Shown here: positions 15,782-25,125 of the stretch, in pieces
Layout of the letters: each line of letters starts with the position of its first letter
Numbering within the stretch: the stretch's first letter is position 1
Source of the DNA: JAKPQD01 sp029572965
GTDB lineage: Bacteria; Bacteroidota; Bacteroidia; Bacteroidales; DTGW01
Direction of reading: 5' to 3'
Length of the DNA: 30,897 nucleotides
NCBI GenBank assembly: GCA_035374585.1
Contig: DAOSPF010000039.1
Span: 1 to 30,897 of the forward strand
Notes under the pieces: model-generated
Database searches by the model: none
The model's input: only the letters and a program-made list of their open reading frames with translations
What the model was told of the DNA's origin: nothing
Position numbers and translations under genes: made by a program

Positions 15782-17728
15782 ATGAGCTACCTTAAATTTG
15801 ACAAAACACAGTTAGTTAATCTTGAGTACTCGCTTACCAAAGAAATTGTCCGTTCAAACCGTGCAGGCTCCTACTCTCACACTACAATTGTTAACTGTAA
15901 CACCCGTAAATATCATGGGTTGTTGGTTTGCCCGATAGAAGAAATTGATGGAGAAAAACATGTCATGCTTTCTTCTCTTGATTTGACTGTTATTCAACAT
16001 GACGCAGAGTTCAATCTGGCCATACATAAATATCCTGGGGATGTATATTATCCTACAGGGCACAAATATATACGTGATTTCGAAATTGGAAAAGTTGCAT
16101 TAACACGCTATCGCGTTGGAGGAGTTGTTATTACCCGCGAATCTATTCTGGTCGAGAAAGAAGAACAGTTGATACTGAAATATACCTTGGAAGAAGCTCA
16201 TTCCCCTACAACTTTGAGATTTAAACCATTTTTAGCTTTTCGCAATATCCATTCCCTTAGCAAGGCCAATATGTATGCCAATACCAGGGTAGAAAATGTT
16301 GCCAATGGCATAAAATCAAGATTGTACAACGGCTATCCCGCTTTGTACATACAGTTCTCCAAAAAGGTAGAATTTATTCCTGCTCCTGACTGGAATTATA
16401 ATATTGAGTACCCCGAAGAACAAGCCCGTGGATATGATTATTCAGAAGACTTATTTGTTCCCGGCTATTTCGAGATGCACATTAAAAAAGGGGAGTCTAT
16501 ATACATTTCGGCCAGTTTGCATGAAGCCCAGCCGGCATCATTGTCCAAAATATACGCAAAAGAAGTTAATAGCCGCGAGGAACGCAACTCCTTTCATAGT
16601 TGCCTCAAAAATGCCGCCAAACAATTTTTTGTCAAAAAAGACAAAAAAACCGAAATCACTGCCGGCTTCCCCTGGTTTGGCACCTGGGGCCGCGATACTT
16701 TCATTTCATTGCCTGGATTGACTTTATTTACTGACGACGAAAAAATTTTCAAGTCTGTTGTGGATACTATGGTGGACAGAATGAAAAACGGCCTTTTCCC
16801 AAACATGGGCTCAGATAGCAACCCGGCCTTTAATTCTGTGGACGCCCCAATGTGGTTCTTTTGGGCATTGCAACAATATGTCAACAGGCACAATTCTGCT
16901 GCCGAAATTTGGGAACGCTATGGCAAAACCATGAAAACAATCCTTGAAGCTTATCGTACCGGAATCTCTTATAATATCAGAATGCACGAAAATGGCCTGA
17001 TATGGGCCGGAGAACACGGCCACGCCCTTACATGGATGGATGCTGTTGTGGCCGGTAAGCCTGTTACACCCCGCATGGGCTATGATGTCGAAATTAATGC
17101 CCTTTGGTACAATGCGATATGTTTTTGTCTCGACCTGGCCAAGCTTGGCAAAGATACCCGCTTTATCAACACCTACAAACACCTGCCTGAACTGATTGAA
17201 AAAAGCTTCCTCGAAACCTTCTGGAATGAAGAAAAAGGCTATCTGGCCGACTATGTGGACAATGAACATACTTGTTGGCAAGTTCGCCCAAACCAAATAA
17301 TTGCTGCTTCTATTGACTATAACCTTATTCCAGATGATATAAAACAAAAGGTCATTGAAGTGGTGAAAAATGAATTGCTCACCCCTTATGGCTTACGTAC
17401 TCTAAGTCCTAATGATGAGCATTACGAACCTGTTTATGAAGGCGATCAACCTGCACGGGACAAAGCTTATCATAATGGCACGGTGTGGCCTTGGTTGTTG
17501 CAGCCATTCTGTATTGCCTATATCAAGCTTTATAAAAAGTCTGGCGTACCGTTACTCAAACGTATATACGAAGGTTTTGAACCTATACTTACTGAATACG
17601 GAGTTGGCACTATTGGTGAAATATTTGATGGCAACCCTCCTCACAAACCTCGTGGCGCTGTTTCGCAGGCTTGGAGTGTTGCTGCCCTGATTACCATTGA
17701 GCAACTCATTAATGATTATGATAAATAA
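15782..17728 (+). CDS. Glycogen debranching enzyme (amylo-alpha-1,6-glucosidase)
   Basis: This enzyme hydrolyses alpha-1,6 branch points during turnover of stored glycogen. The 648-residue protein has the bacterial two-domain layout: an N-terminal beta domain (EIVRSNRAGSYSHTTI, NTRKYHGLLV) and a C-terminal (alpha/alpha)6 catalytic domain. The catalytic domain carries the signature FPWFGTWGRDTFISLPG at about residues 296-312, then WAGEHGHALTWMDAVV, VRPNQIIAAS and the C-terminal YHNGTVWPWLL. The start is followed directly by the family opening YLKFDKTQLVNLEYSLTKE. It is the first gene of a four-gene operon and precedes the GT4 gene by 69 bases without an intervening terminator. The same order (debranching enzyme, GT4, GH57) is known from Bacteroides. 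Confidence 0.94.
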   Translation: MSYLKFDKTQLVNLEYSLTKEIVRSNRAGSYSHTTIVNCNTRKYHGLLVCPIEEIDGEKHVMLSSLDLTVIQHDAEFNLAIHKYPGDVYYPTGHKYIRDFEIGKVALTRYRVGGVVITRESILVEKEEQLILKYTLEEAHSPTTLRFKPFLAFRNIHSLSKANMYANTRVENVANGIKSRLYNGYPALYIQFSKKVEFIPAPDWNYNIEYPEEQARGYDYSEDLFVPGYFEMHIKKGESIYISASLHEAQPASLSKIYAKEVNSREERNSFHSCLKNAAKQFFVKKDKKTEITAGFPWFGTWGRDTFISLPGLTLFTDDEKIFKSVVDTMVDRMKNGLFPNMGSDSNPAFNSVDAPMWFFWALQQYVNRHNSAAEIWERYGKTMKTILEAYRTGISYNIRMHENGLIWAGEHGHALTWMDAVVAGKPVTPRMGYDVEINALWYNAICFCLDLAKLGKDTRFINTYKHLPELIEKSFLETFWNEEKGYLADYVDNEHTCWQVRPNQIIAASIDYNLIPDDIKQKVIEVVKNELLTPYGLRTLSPNDEHYEPVYEGDQPARDKAYHNGTVWPWLLQPFCIAYIKLYKKSGVPLLKRIYEGFEPILTEYGVGTIGEIFDGNPPHKPRGAVSQAWSVAALITIEQLINDYDK

Positions 17729-17797
17729 TTGATGTAAAACCTCTAACCTGCACATAACAAGTTTTTTTATTAACCTACTTCTAAAAACACATAATTC

Positions 17798-19090
17798 ATG
17801 AAAGTATTAATGTTTGGATGGGAATTTCCCCCACATATTTCAGGAGGCCTGGGAACTGCATGTTATGGCTTAACTAAAGGCCTTTCAAGGCACAATGACC
17901 TTGAGGTTCTTTTTGTTGTCCCTAAAGCTTTTGGGGATGAAGATAAATCTGCAGCCCATATCATTGGGGCTTCTGACGTTTATATCAACCAGAAAAAGAT
18001 CAATATAAAGGGCTTTTTGAAAGAAGTAAACATGATTGAGGTCAACTCCACATTGATCCCTTATACTGACCTTGACGAATATTACAACATTATCCAAAAG
18101 TATAATTTGCATAATAATAAGAATGTTGTAAAATCTGACTTTGAAGGCCGATTCAATTTCTCCGGAGGTTATGGGCCTATGCTTTTTAACGAGATTTACA
18201 ACTATTCTCTGGTAGCCTCTATGCTTGCTTCCGAACATAGTTTTGATATTATTCATGCCCACGACTGGCTTACTTATCCTGCAGGTATTGTGGCTAAAGA
18301 AATTTCCGGGAAACCCTTGGTGATACACGTTCATGCAACAGACTTCGACCGAAGCGGTGGCAACGTTAACCCCCGCGTCTTTGAAATTGAAAAACGCGGA
18401 ATGGAAGTGGCCGATAAAATTATTACGGTGAGCAACTGGACTCGCGATATTGTCATTAACAAATATGGCATTAACCCGAATAAGGTTGTTACTGTTTATA
18501 ACGCCGTTGAACCATTAAACGAAGCCGAAACCTCAAGGTACGAAAAATATCTTGACGATAAAATTGTTACTTTCCTTGGACGCATTACCATGCAAAAAGG
18601 CCCTGAATATTTTATCGAAGCTGCACGTAAAGTACTCAACCGCATGGACAATGTACGCTTTGTTATGGCTGGTAGTGGCGATATGATGAATAAAATGGTA
18701 CTGCGTGTTGCCCAACTTGGCATTGCCAACAGGTTCCACTTTACAGGCTTTCTTGCCGGCGACGATGTTAACAATATGTACGCATTGAGCGATGTGTATG
18801 TCATGCCTTCTGTTTCTGAACCTTTTGGCATTTCGCCGCTTGAGGCTATTCGCTCCAATGTGCCAGTAATTATCTCAAAACAATCCGGAGTTGCAGAGGT
18901 GTTGAACCATGCTATAAAAGTTGATTTTTGGGATATTGATGCCCTGGCTGACGCTATATATGGTATTCTCAATTATCCTGCCTTATCAAAGATGTTTAAA
19001 ACATACGGAAAAGAAGAAGTTGATAATCTCAAATGGGAAAATTCAGCAGATCATGTCCGCGCTATTTATTACCAAACTATTTCTGCCTAA
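17798..19090 (+). CDS. GT4 family glycosyltransferase of the glycogen operon
   Basis: This is a GT-B fold retaining glycosyltransferase, probably transferring glucose from a nucleotide sugar in alpha-glucan synthesis. The 430-residue protein opens MKVLMFGWEFPPHISGGLGT; the GGLGT loop resembles the donor-binding loop of glycogen and starch synthases. The C-terminal domain has FLGRITMQKGPEYFIEAA and the E-x7-E motif, Glu341 and Glu349 (SEPFGISPLEA). Length is typical of GT4. It lies between the debranching gene (69 bases) and the GH57 gene (28 bases). The operon also encodes a GT3 synthase domain, so this enzyme may initiate chains, make maltose-phosphate-like intermediates or act on another glucan. 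The donor and exact product are inferred, not shown. Confidence 0.88.
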   Translation: MKVLMFGWEFPPHISGGLGTACYGLTKGLSRHNDLEVLFVVPKAFGDEDKSAAHIIGASDVYINQKKINIKGFLKEVNMIEVNSTLIPYTDLDEYYNIIQKYNLHNNKNVVKSDFEGRFNFSGGYGPMLFNEIYNYSLVASMLASEHSFDIIHAHDWLTYPAGIVAKEISGKPLVIHVHATDFDRSGGNVNPRVFEIEKRGMEVADKIITVSNWTRDIVINKYGINPNKVVTVYNAVEPLNEAETSRYEKYLDDKIVTFLGRITMQKGPEYFIEAARKVLNRMDNVRFVMAGSGDMMNKMVLRVAQLGIANRFHFTGFLAGDDVNNMYALSDVYVMPSVSEPFGISPLEAIRSNVPVIISKQSGVAEVLNHAIKVDFWDIDALADAIYGILNYPALSKMFKTYGKEEVDNLKWENSADHVRAIYYQTISA

Positions 19091-19118
19091 TCTTAATTAT
19101 GAATAATAATAACTTAAT

Positions 19119-20528
19119 ATGAAAACTATTTGCTTATATTTTCAAGTTCACCAACCTTTCCGTTTCAGGAGATACCGCTTTTTCGAAATGGGCAAAGAAC
19201 ACTATTACTATGATGATTATTCCAACGAAAGCATCATGCGTAAAGTGGCCATGAAGAGTTACTTGCCTGCCAACAAAATATTACTTGAAATTTTTAAAGA
19301 ATACGGTTGCCGCTTTAAGGTTGCTTTTTCTATCTCAGGCACAGCCCTCGACCAAATGGAGCTTTATGCCCCTGATGTTTTAGAAAGCTTCCAAAAACTT
19401 GCCGCTTCTAATTGTGTAGAATTTTTGTCAGAAACATATTCTCATACCTTAGCATCACTTATTAATCGTGAAGAATTTGAAAATCAGGTCAAAGAACACC
19501 AAGAGCGTATCCTTAAATTATTTGGCAAAAAACCTGTCGTGTTTCGCAATACTGAGCTCATCTATAATAACGAAATAGGAGAGTGGATTGCCGATATGGG
19601 CTATAAAGCAGCTATTATTGAAGGGGCTAAACATATCCTTGGATGGAAAAGCCCAAACTACGTATATTGTAGTGCTGTTAATCCTCGCCTTAAACTGTTG
19701 CTCAAGAATTACATGTTATCTGACGACCTAACTTTCAGGTTCTCTGATGTTCATTGGAACCAATACCCCCTGACTGCCGAAAAATTTACCTCCTGGATTA
19801 AACACATGGATCAAAAAGAAGATACTCTCAATCTTTTCATGAACTACGATACTTTTGGAAATATCCAGCCAAAGGAATCCGGCATCTTTGAATTTCTAAA
19901 AGCTTTTCCCAAAGAAGTATTAAGCACCAATACCTTGAGCTTTAGCACCCCTTCCGACCTTATCGAAAAATTCCAGCCAATTTCAGCTCTCTCAGTCCCT
20001 CACGCTATTTCCTGGGCTGACGAAGAACGCGATACTTCTGCATGGTTAGGTAACGAATTGCAAAAGGAGGCTTTTTATAAACTTTTCAATCTTCGCGACA
20101 TGGTATTGCAAACCAATGACCCCAAAATTCTTACCGATTGGAAGTATTTTCAAACCAGCGATCATTTTTATTACATGTGCACCAAATTCTTTGTAAAAGG
20201 CAGCATGCATTCGTATTTCAACCCTTTCAGCTCTCCTTACGATGCTTTTATCAACTACATGAACATTCTTAGCGATTTTGAAATTAAAATCAAACTCGCA
20301 TTATCTTCAAATAATTCAGGCATTAAAAAAACAAATGGCAATGGTACTAAGAAAACAAATAATATAGCTGCTAAAACTGACAAAGAAAAAGTGAAAAAGG
20401 TAGTTAAAAAAACTACTGCAAAAACTGCAAAACCAACAAAAGAAGATGTAGTTGTCGAAAAAACTAATAAAAAGACAGCTAAGAAAGAAACAACTAAAGA
20501 AAAAGTAAAAAAATCTAAAAAAGCGTAA
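19119..20528 (+). CDS. GH57 family alpha-amylase/glucanotransferase-like enzyme with a lysine-rich C-terminal tail
   Basis: This is a retaining alpha-glucan-acting enzyme that hydrolyses or rearranges alpha-1,4 chains. The 469-residue protein shows GH57 motifs in order: HQPFR near residue 11, SISGTALDQ, SETYSHT, the probable nucleophile Glu146 in FRNTELIYNN, and the probable acid/base Asp244 in NYDTFG. The catalytic part ends near residue 398. Residues 401-469 form a tail in which about 25 of 69 residues are lysine, mixed with Thr, Ala, Glu and Val. It resembles histone H1-like or ribosome-binding tails and is not part of the GH57 fold. It is the third gene of the glycogen operon, 20 bases before the synthase-phosphorylase fusion. 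Hydrolase versus transferase activity cannot be decided from sequence. Confidence 0.92.
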   Translation: MKTICLYFQVHQPFRFRRYRFFEMGKEHYYYDDYSNESIMRKVAMKSYLPANKILLEIFKEYGCRFKVAFSISGTALDQMELYAPDVLESFQKLAASNCVEFLSETYSHTLASLINREEFENQVKEHQERILKLFGKKPVVFRNTELIYNNEIGEWIADMGYKAAIIEGAKHILGWKSPNYVYCSAVNPRLKLLLKNYMLSDDLTFRFSDVHWNQYPLTAEKFTSWIKHMDQKEDTLNLFMNYDTFGNIQPKESGIFEFLKAFPKEVLSTNTLSFSTPSDLIEKFQPISALSVPHAISWADEERDTSAWLGNELQKEAFYKLFNLRDMVLQTNDPKILTDWKYFQTSDHFYYMCTKFFVKGSMHSYFNPFSSPYDAFINYMNILSDFEIKIKLALSSNNSGIKKTNGNGTKKTNNIAAKTDKEKVKKVVKKTTAKTAKPTKEDVVVEKTNKKTAKKETTKEKVKKSKKA

Positions 20529-20548
20529 TATTTTAACCTTAAAAATGT

Positions 20549-23500
20549 ATGAGTAACAAAACAACGATTATGCCCGACTATCTGTTTGAAGTAAGTTGGG
20601 AAGTGTGCAATAAGGTAGGAGGCATTTATACTGTTGTGTCAACAAAAGCATTGACCCTGTCGCAACAACTTGGTAGTAATTATATCCTCATTGGGCCCGA
20701 CGTTTGGCGCGATGGAGTCGTTAATCCCGAATTTGTTGAAGATAAACGTCTTTTCAAATCATGGAGGGACAAAGCCGCCGAAGAAGGCCTGCGTATTAAA
20801 GTCGGGCATTGGAATATTGCAGGCAATCCTGTGGCCATTATTGTTGATTTTACCACTTTTATTAGTCAGAAAGATACAATTTTCTCTAAGTTTTGGGAAA
20901 AGTATAAACTCGATTCTATTACCGGCCAGTGGGACTATATTGAACCTTGCTTATTTGGATATGCCGCAGGAAGGGTGATTGAGAGCTTTGCAAAATTTAA
21001 CCTCAGCGTCCGTGATAGAATTGTTGCCCAGTTCCATGAATGGATGACTGGTAGCGGTTTATTATATCTTAAATCTGAGATGCCCCAAATAGGTACTGTC
21101 TTTACAACTCATGCAACAGCTATGGGACGCTCTATTGCTGGCAACAACCAACCCTTATATTCTAATATTAAAGACTATATACCTGACCTAAAGGCTGCTG
21201 AGTTTAATATTATTTCAAAACAATCGCTTGAAAAAAACTCTGCCCAACATGCTGATTGTTTTACCACTGTGAGCGAAATTACCAACCTTGAGTGTGAAGC
21301 TTTTCTGGGCAAAAATGTAGATGTTGTTACCCCAAATGGTTTTGAAGACTCTTTTGTTCCAACTGCCGATAAATTTGACCAGGCAAGATTGCAAGCCCGA
21401 AAAAAACTTATTGAGGTGGCATCTGCCTTAACTGATTCTAAAATTAATGACGATGTTTTGTTGATTGCCAATAGCGGACGCTATGAATTTCGCAACAAAG
21501 GTATTGACTTGTTTATTGATTCGCTCGGAGAAATAAATAAGTCTGGACACTTAAACAAAGAAGTAGTTGCATTTATCCTTATTCCGGCAAACCACTATGG
21601 GCCTCGCCGTGATTTAGCTAATAAACTCAAAGGACAGGAATATGAACATTGCGATGAGTGCATCCTTACCCACAACTTACACTATCCTGAGCACGATAGT
21701 ATCCTGAAAAGAATAAAAGCAAACGGATTAACACCTTCTGAAACAAATAAGGTAAAGGTTATATTTGTTCCTTCATATCTCAATGGAGATGATGGTATAT
21801 TCAATATGTCATATTATCAATTGCTTATTGGGTTTGACCTTACTGTATTCCCCTCTTATTATGAGCCTTGGGGTTACACTCCTCTCGAAAGTATTGCTTT
21901 TAAAGTACCTACAATTACAACCTCATTGGCAGGCTTTGGCTTATGGATAAAGCAGCTTTCTATGAGTTCTGAAAATGCAGTTACTGTTATTGAACGCACC
22001 GATATAAATGATGCTGAGGTTACTCACCAAATTGCAGGACAGATATTGAAATTTTCTAACCTTAATGCCGAACAGGTAGAAAATGCCCGTAATCTTTCTT
22101 TTGAAATGTCTCGTACCGCTTTATGGAAAAACTTGGTTTCATATTACCTAAAAGCCTATGAGATTGCCTTAAGTAAAGTTCAAGAACGAACAAGCACAAT
22201 TGCTGAAACTGAAAAAATCGAAACCCTTACCGCTGCTGAAAAATTTTCAGTAACTAATGACCCTGTATGGAAACGTCTCCTTGTTCAAAAAAATATTCCA
22301 GAAGAACTTCACGCTTTGGAAGAATTATCTAAAAACCTTTGGTGGAGCTGGAATTATGACGCTATTGACCTATTCAGGTCTATTGACCCCGAATTGTGGG
22401 TTAAAAGCGATGAAAATCCTATAGTCTTGTTAGATCTTATTCCTTACGAGAAGATCTTGAAGCTTTCAAAAGACGTTGTTTTTCTCAAAAAACTTAATGA
22501 CATTTATAATAAGTTTCTTGAATATCAAAACAAACCATGTAAAGTTGGCCCCAAAATAGCCTATTTTTCAATGGAATACGGTTTGCATGACTCTATTAAG
22601 TTGTATTCAGGAGGACTTGGGGTTTTAGCTGGCGATTATCTTAAAGAGGCCAGCGATGCCAATATTGATATTATTGGAGTTGGTTTGTTATACAGATATG
22701 GATATTTCAAACAAGTAATTTCTGAACATGGCGACCAGATAGCCCAATATGAATCTCAAAAATTTTCTCAAACTCCTGTTCAGCCTGTACGCGATGCCAA
22801 TGGACAATGGTTGACCATACACATCAACCTTCCCGGGAGGCCTCTTATTGCTCGTATTTGGCGATTAAGTGTTGGCCGTATCCCTTTGTTCTTGCTTGAT
22901 ACCGATTTTGAAGATAATATCGAACAAGACCGCAGTATTACCCATCATTTGTATGGAGGAGACTGGGACAACCGCTTTAAACAAGAATTGTTGCTTGGCG
23001 TTGGAGGTATCAGGGCTTTGGATACACTGGGTATCAGTCCGGATTTATTTCATTGCAACGAAGGCCATGCAGCTTTTATTGGGGTCGAAAGGCTAAGAAA
23101 ATATATAGTTGACCAAAACCTTACCTTTGCAGAAGGGCTTGAATTGGTTCGATCTTCTCAGTTATTCACCACTCATACCCCGGTTCCTGCCGGACACGAT
23201 GCTTTTGACGAAAGTATGATGCGTACGTATATGGGGCATTATCCTAAACGCCTCAAAATATCATGGTTACAGTTTATGGCTCTTGGCAAGGCCCATCCTG
23301 ATAATCCTTCTGAAAAATTTTCCATGAGCGTGCTTGCTGCTAACCTTTCTCAAGAGATAAACGGGGTAAGCGAGCTTCATGGACGTGTTAGCCAGGAAAT
23401 TTTTCATGACATGTACCGTGGTTATGCCGCCGAAGAATTAAACATAGGATTTGTAACCAATGGAGTGCATATGCCTACCTGGACAGCTCGTCCTTGGATG

Positions 23501-24799
23501 GAGTTATACAAAAGCACTTTTGGAGATGATTTTTTTGAAAAGCAAACAAAGTTTGAAACCTGGGCTAAAATTCAACAAGTACCCAATAGTAACATTTGGA
23601 AAATTCGAAACTCTCAACGTCAAATATTGGTCGATTATATAAAAGACAGGCTCAAAGATGCTGCAATTAAACGTCTGGAAAATCCAAAAATGGTAGTAGA
23701 AATGTGCGACCGTTTAAACAAACACAACCTTACCATTGGTTTTGCAAGGCGTTTTGCTACATACAAAAGGGCACATCTTTTATTTAACGATATTGAAAGA
23801 TTGTCGCGTATTGTAAATAATCCATCGATGCCAGTGCAGTTTGTATTTGCTGGCAAAGCTCATCCCCATGATAAAGCTGGACAAGATTTGATAAAACTGA
23901 TTTCTGAAATTAGTAAAAAACCGCAATTTGTTGGAAAAATTATTTTTATACCTAATTACGACATGAAGCTTGCTAAAATATTGGTTCAAGGGGTCGATAT
24001 TTGGCTCAATACCCCAACAAGACCATTAGAAGCTTCTGGTACAAGTGGCGAAAAAGCTGTTATGAACGGTGTTTTACACTTTAGCGTCCTTGATGGATGG
24101 TGGGCAGAAGGTTATGTTGATGGTGCAGGTTGGGCTTTGCCTGAAGAAGTAACATATCAAAATAATGCTTATCAGGATCAATTGGATGCCGAAACAATTT
24201 ATAACCTGATTGAAAATGAAATAGCCCCACTTTTTTATTTCAGAGATGAAAATGGGCTCCCCAATGGGTGGGTTCAGTATATTAAAAACTCTATCGAAAA
24301 AGTAGCCAGTCACTTTACCATGAGCCGCCAGTTAGAAGATTACAATACTAAATTTTATACAAAGCTTTACGACCGTACGCTTAAAGTGCAAGCCAACGAC
24401 TATCAGTTAGCTAAAGAAATGGCTCGTTGGAAAAAGAAAGTCCGTTCAAGTTGGGAAAGCATCGAGGTGGTTAGTACCAATATTCCAGATGTTTCCCGCG
24501 AAGCAATTAGCCTTGGCAATAGTTATGTGGCCCAAATAGAACTTGACCTTAATGAACTTGCTCCAGAAGATATTGGCGTTGAACTTGTTTTAGCTGATTT
24601 GGTTGGAGACGAAAGCAAACCTAAAGTTTCTTATTGCCAAGAATTTGAATTGGTCAAATATGATGGACAAATTGCTCAATATCGTATTGAAATGCGGCCC
24701 CAAAAAACAGGGGTATATGAATATGGAATAAGGCTATTCCCAAAACATCCTGAGTTGCCACACAGACAAGATTTCAATTATGTGCGATGGCTCGAATAG
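20549..24799 (+). CDS. Fused glycogen synthase (GT3) and alpha-glucan phosphorylase (GT35)
   Basis: This single 1416-residue protein joins an enzyme that builds glycogen to one that degrades it. Residues 1 to about 560 resemble the eukaryote-type GT3 synthase, with the opening FEVSWEVCNKVGGIYTVVS, HEWMTGSGLL, and the E-x7-E pair Glu439 and Glu447 (YYEPWGYTPLESI). GT3 enzymes typically use UDP-glucose. A linker of about 25 residues leads to a DUF3417-like segment from about 583 (LHALEELSKNLWWSWNYDA). The phosphorylase follows: KIAYFSMEYGLHDSIKLYSGGLG, FHCNEGHAAF, TTHTPVPAGHDAF, and the pyridoxal-phosphate lysine Lys1169 in EASGTSGEKAVMNG, then LDGWWAEGY. Both catalytic sets look intact. The frame is open across the junction, so this is a true fusion and not two adjacent genes. 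It ends the operon, 28 bases before a strong terminator. Confidence 0.94.
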   Translation: MSNKTTIMPDYLFEVSWEVCNKVGGIYTVVSTKALTLSQQLGSNYILIGPDVWRDGVVNPEFVEDKRLFKSWRDKAAEEGLRIKVGHWNIAGNPVAIIVDFTTFISQKDTIFSKFWEKYKLDSITGQWDYIEPCLFGYAAGRVIESFAKFNLSVRDRIVAQFHEWMTGSGLLYLKSEMPQIGTVFTTHATAMGRSIAGNNQPLYSNIKDYIPDLKAAEFNIISKQSLEKNSAQHADCFTTVSEITNLECEAFLGKNVDVVTPNGFEDSFVPTADKFDQARLQARKKLIEVASALTDSKINDDVLLIANSGRYEFRNKGIDLFIDSLGEINKSGHLNKEVVAFILIPANHYGPRRDLANKLKGQEYEHCDECILTHNLHYPEHDSILKRIKANGLTPSETNKVKVIFVPSYLNGDDGIFNMSYYQLLIGFDLTVFPSYYEPWGYTPLESIAFKVPTITTSLAGFGLWIKQLSMSSENAVTVIERTDINDAEVTHQIAGQILKFSNLNAEQVENARNLSFEMSRTALWKNLVSYYLKAYEIALSKVQERTSTIAETEKIETLTAAEKFSVTNDPVWKRLLVQKNIPEELHALEELSKNLWWSWNYDAIDLFRSIDPELWVKSDENPIVLLDLIPYEKILKLSKDVVFLKKLNDIYNKFLEYQNKPCKVGPKIAYFSMEYGLHDSIKLYSGGLGVLAGDYLKEASDANIDIIGVGLLYRYGYFKQVISEHGDQIAQYESQKFSQTPVQPVRDANGQWLTIHINLPGRPLIARIWRLSVGRIPLFLLDTDFEDNIEQDRSITHHLYGGDWDNRFKQELLLGVGGIRALDTLGISPDLFHCNEGHAAFIGVERLRKYIVDQNLTFAEGLELVRSSQLFTTHTPVPAGHDAFDESMMRTYMGHYPKRLKISWLQFMALGKAHPDNPSEKFSMSVLAANLSQEINGVSELHGRVSQEIFHDMYRGYAAEELNIGFVTNGVHMPTWTARPWMELYKSTFGDDFFEKQTKFETWAKIQQVPNSNIWKIRNSQRQILVDYIKDRLKDAAIKRLENPKMVVEMCDRLNKHNLTIGFARRFATYKRAHLLFNDIERLSRIVNNPSMPVQFVFAGKAHPHDKAGQDLIKLISEISKKPQFVGKIIFIPNYDMKLAKILVQGVDIWLNTPTRPLEASGTSGEKAVMNGVLHFSVLDGWWAEGYVDGAGWALPEEVTYQNNAYQDQLDAETIYNLIENEIAPLFYFRDENGLPNGWVQYIKNSIEKVASHFTMSRQLEDYNTKFYTKLYDRTLKVQANDYQLAKEMARWKKKVRSSWESIEVVSTNIPDVSREAISLGNSYVAQIELDLNELAPEDIGVELVLADLVGDESKPKVSYCQEFELVKYDGQIAQYRIEMRPQKTGVYEYGIRLFPKHPELPHRQDFNYVRWLE

Positions 24800-24827
24800 C
24801 AGATTATCTAAAAATCCCGCATAAGAA

Positions 24828-24880
24828 AAACACCGTCTGAAATTTCCCCTTGCAGGGGGCAGACGGTGTTTCATTTTTTA
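24828..24880 (+). terminator. Strong terminator of the glycogen operon
   Basis: AAACACCGTCTG (24828-24839) pairs perfectly with CAGACGGTGTTT (24860-24871). An inner CCCC/GGGG stem sits inside the loop, and a T-rich tract follows. A-rich flanks mean it could also work on the opposite strand. It begins 28 bases after the fusion gene's stop codon. Confidence 0.85.
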
Positions 24881-25081
24881 CAAATACTGTTGGCTTAGAT
24901 AAGCCTTCTTAAGCTCTCGTCAGCTTTCTCTGTATAGCAAGCTTGCTTTCTGATACTAAGATAGGTAATGTCTCCCCCTAATGCCAGCTTTTTAACATTT
25001 CTTTTTATCAAGAAAACCTGATTTTACTGGCATTTGTCTTATTCAAACAATATATTTGTAGTTTATATCTCGTTTTTGGGC
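24881..25081. other. Spacer between two terminators, no gene recognised
   Basis: This stretch of about 200 bases lies between convergent transcription units. It contains a GGCTT/AAGCC hairpin near 24893-24906, the palindrome AGCAAGCTTGCT (24937-24948), an ATGCCAG/CTGGCAT inverted repeat (24981-24987 and 25027-25033) and an isolated TATATTTG (25051-25058). There is no coding frame of useful length and no known RNA fold that I recognise. Confidence 0.5.
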
Positions 25082-25114
25082 AAAAAAAAAGCCAACTCTT
25101 GGTTGGCTTTTTTT
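25082..25114 (-). terminator. Bidirectional-looking terminator of rplS
   Basis: GCCAAC (25091-25096) and GTTGGC (25102-25107) form a stem with a five-base loop. It is flanked by nine A on the left and seven T on the right, so on the minus strand the hairpin is followed by a long T run. It starts 12 bases after the rplS stop codon. The sequence would also terminate rightward transcripts. Confidence 0.85.
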
Positions 25115-25125
25115 GTTTATAATAG

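Noticed and set aside
20549..24799. Assembly-joined pair of genes instead of a fusion
   Set aside because: The frame continues without stop or shift through a short linker between the two domains, and composition is uniform on both sides.
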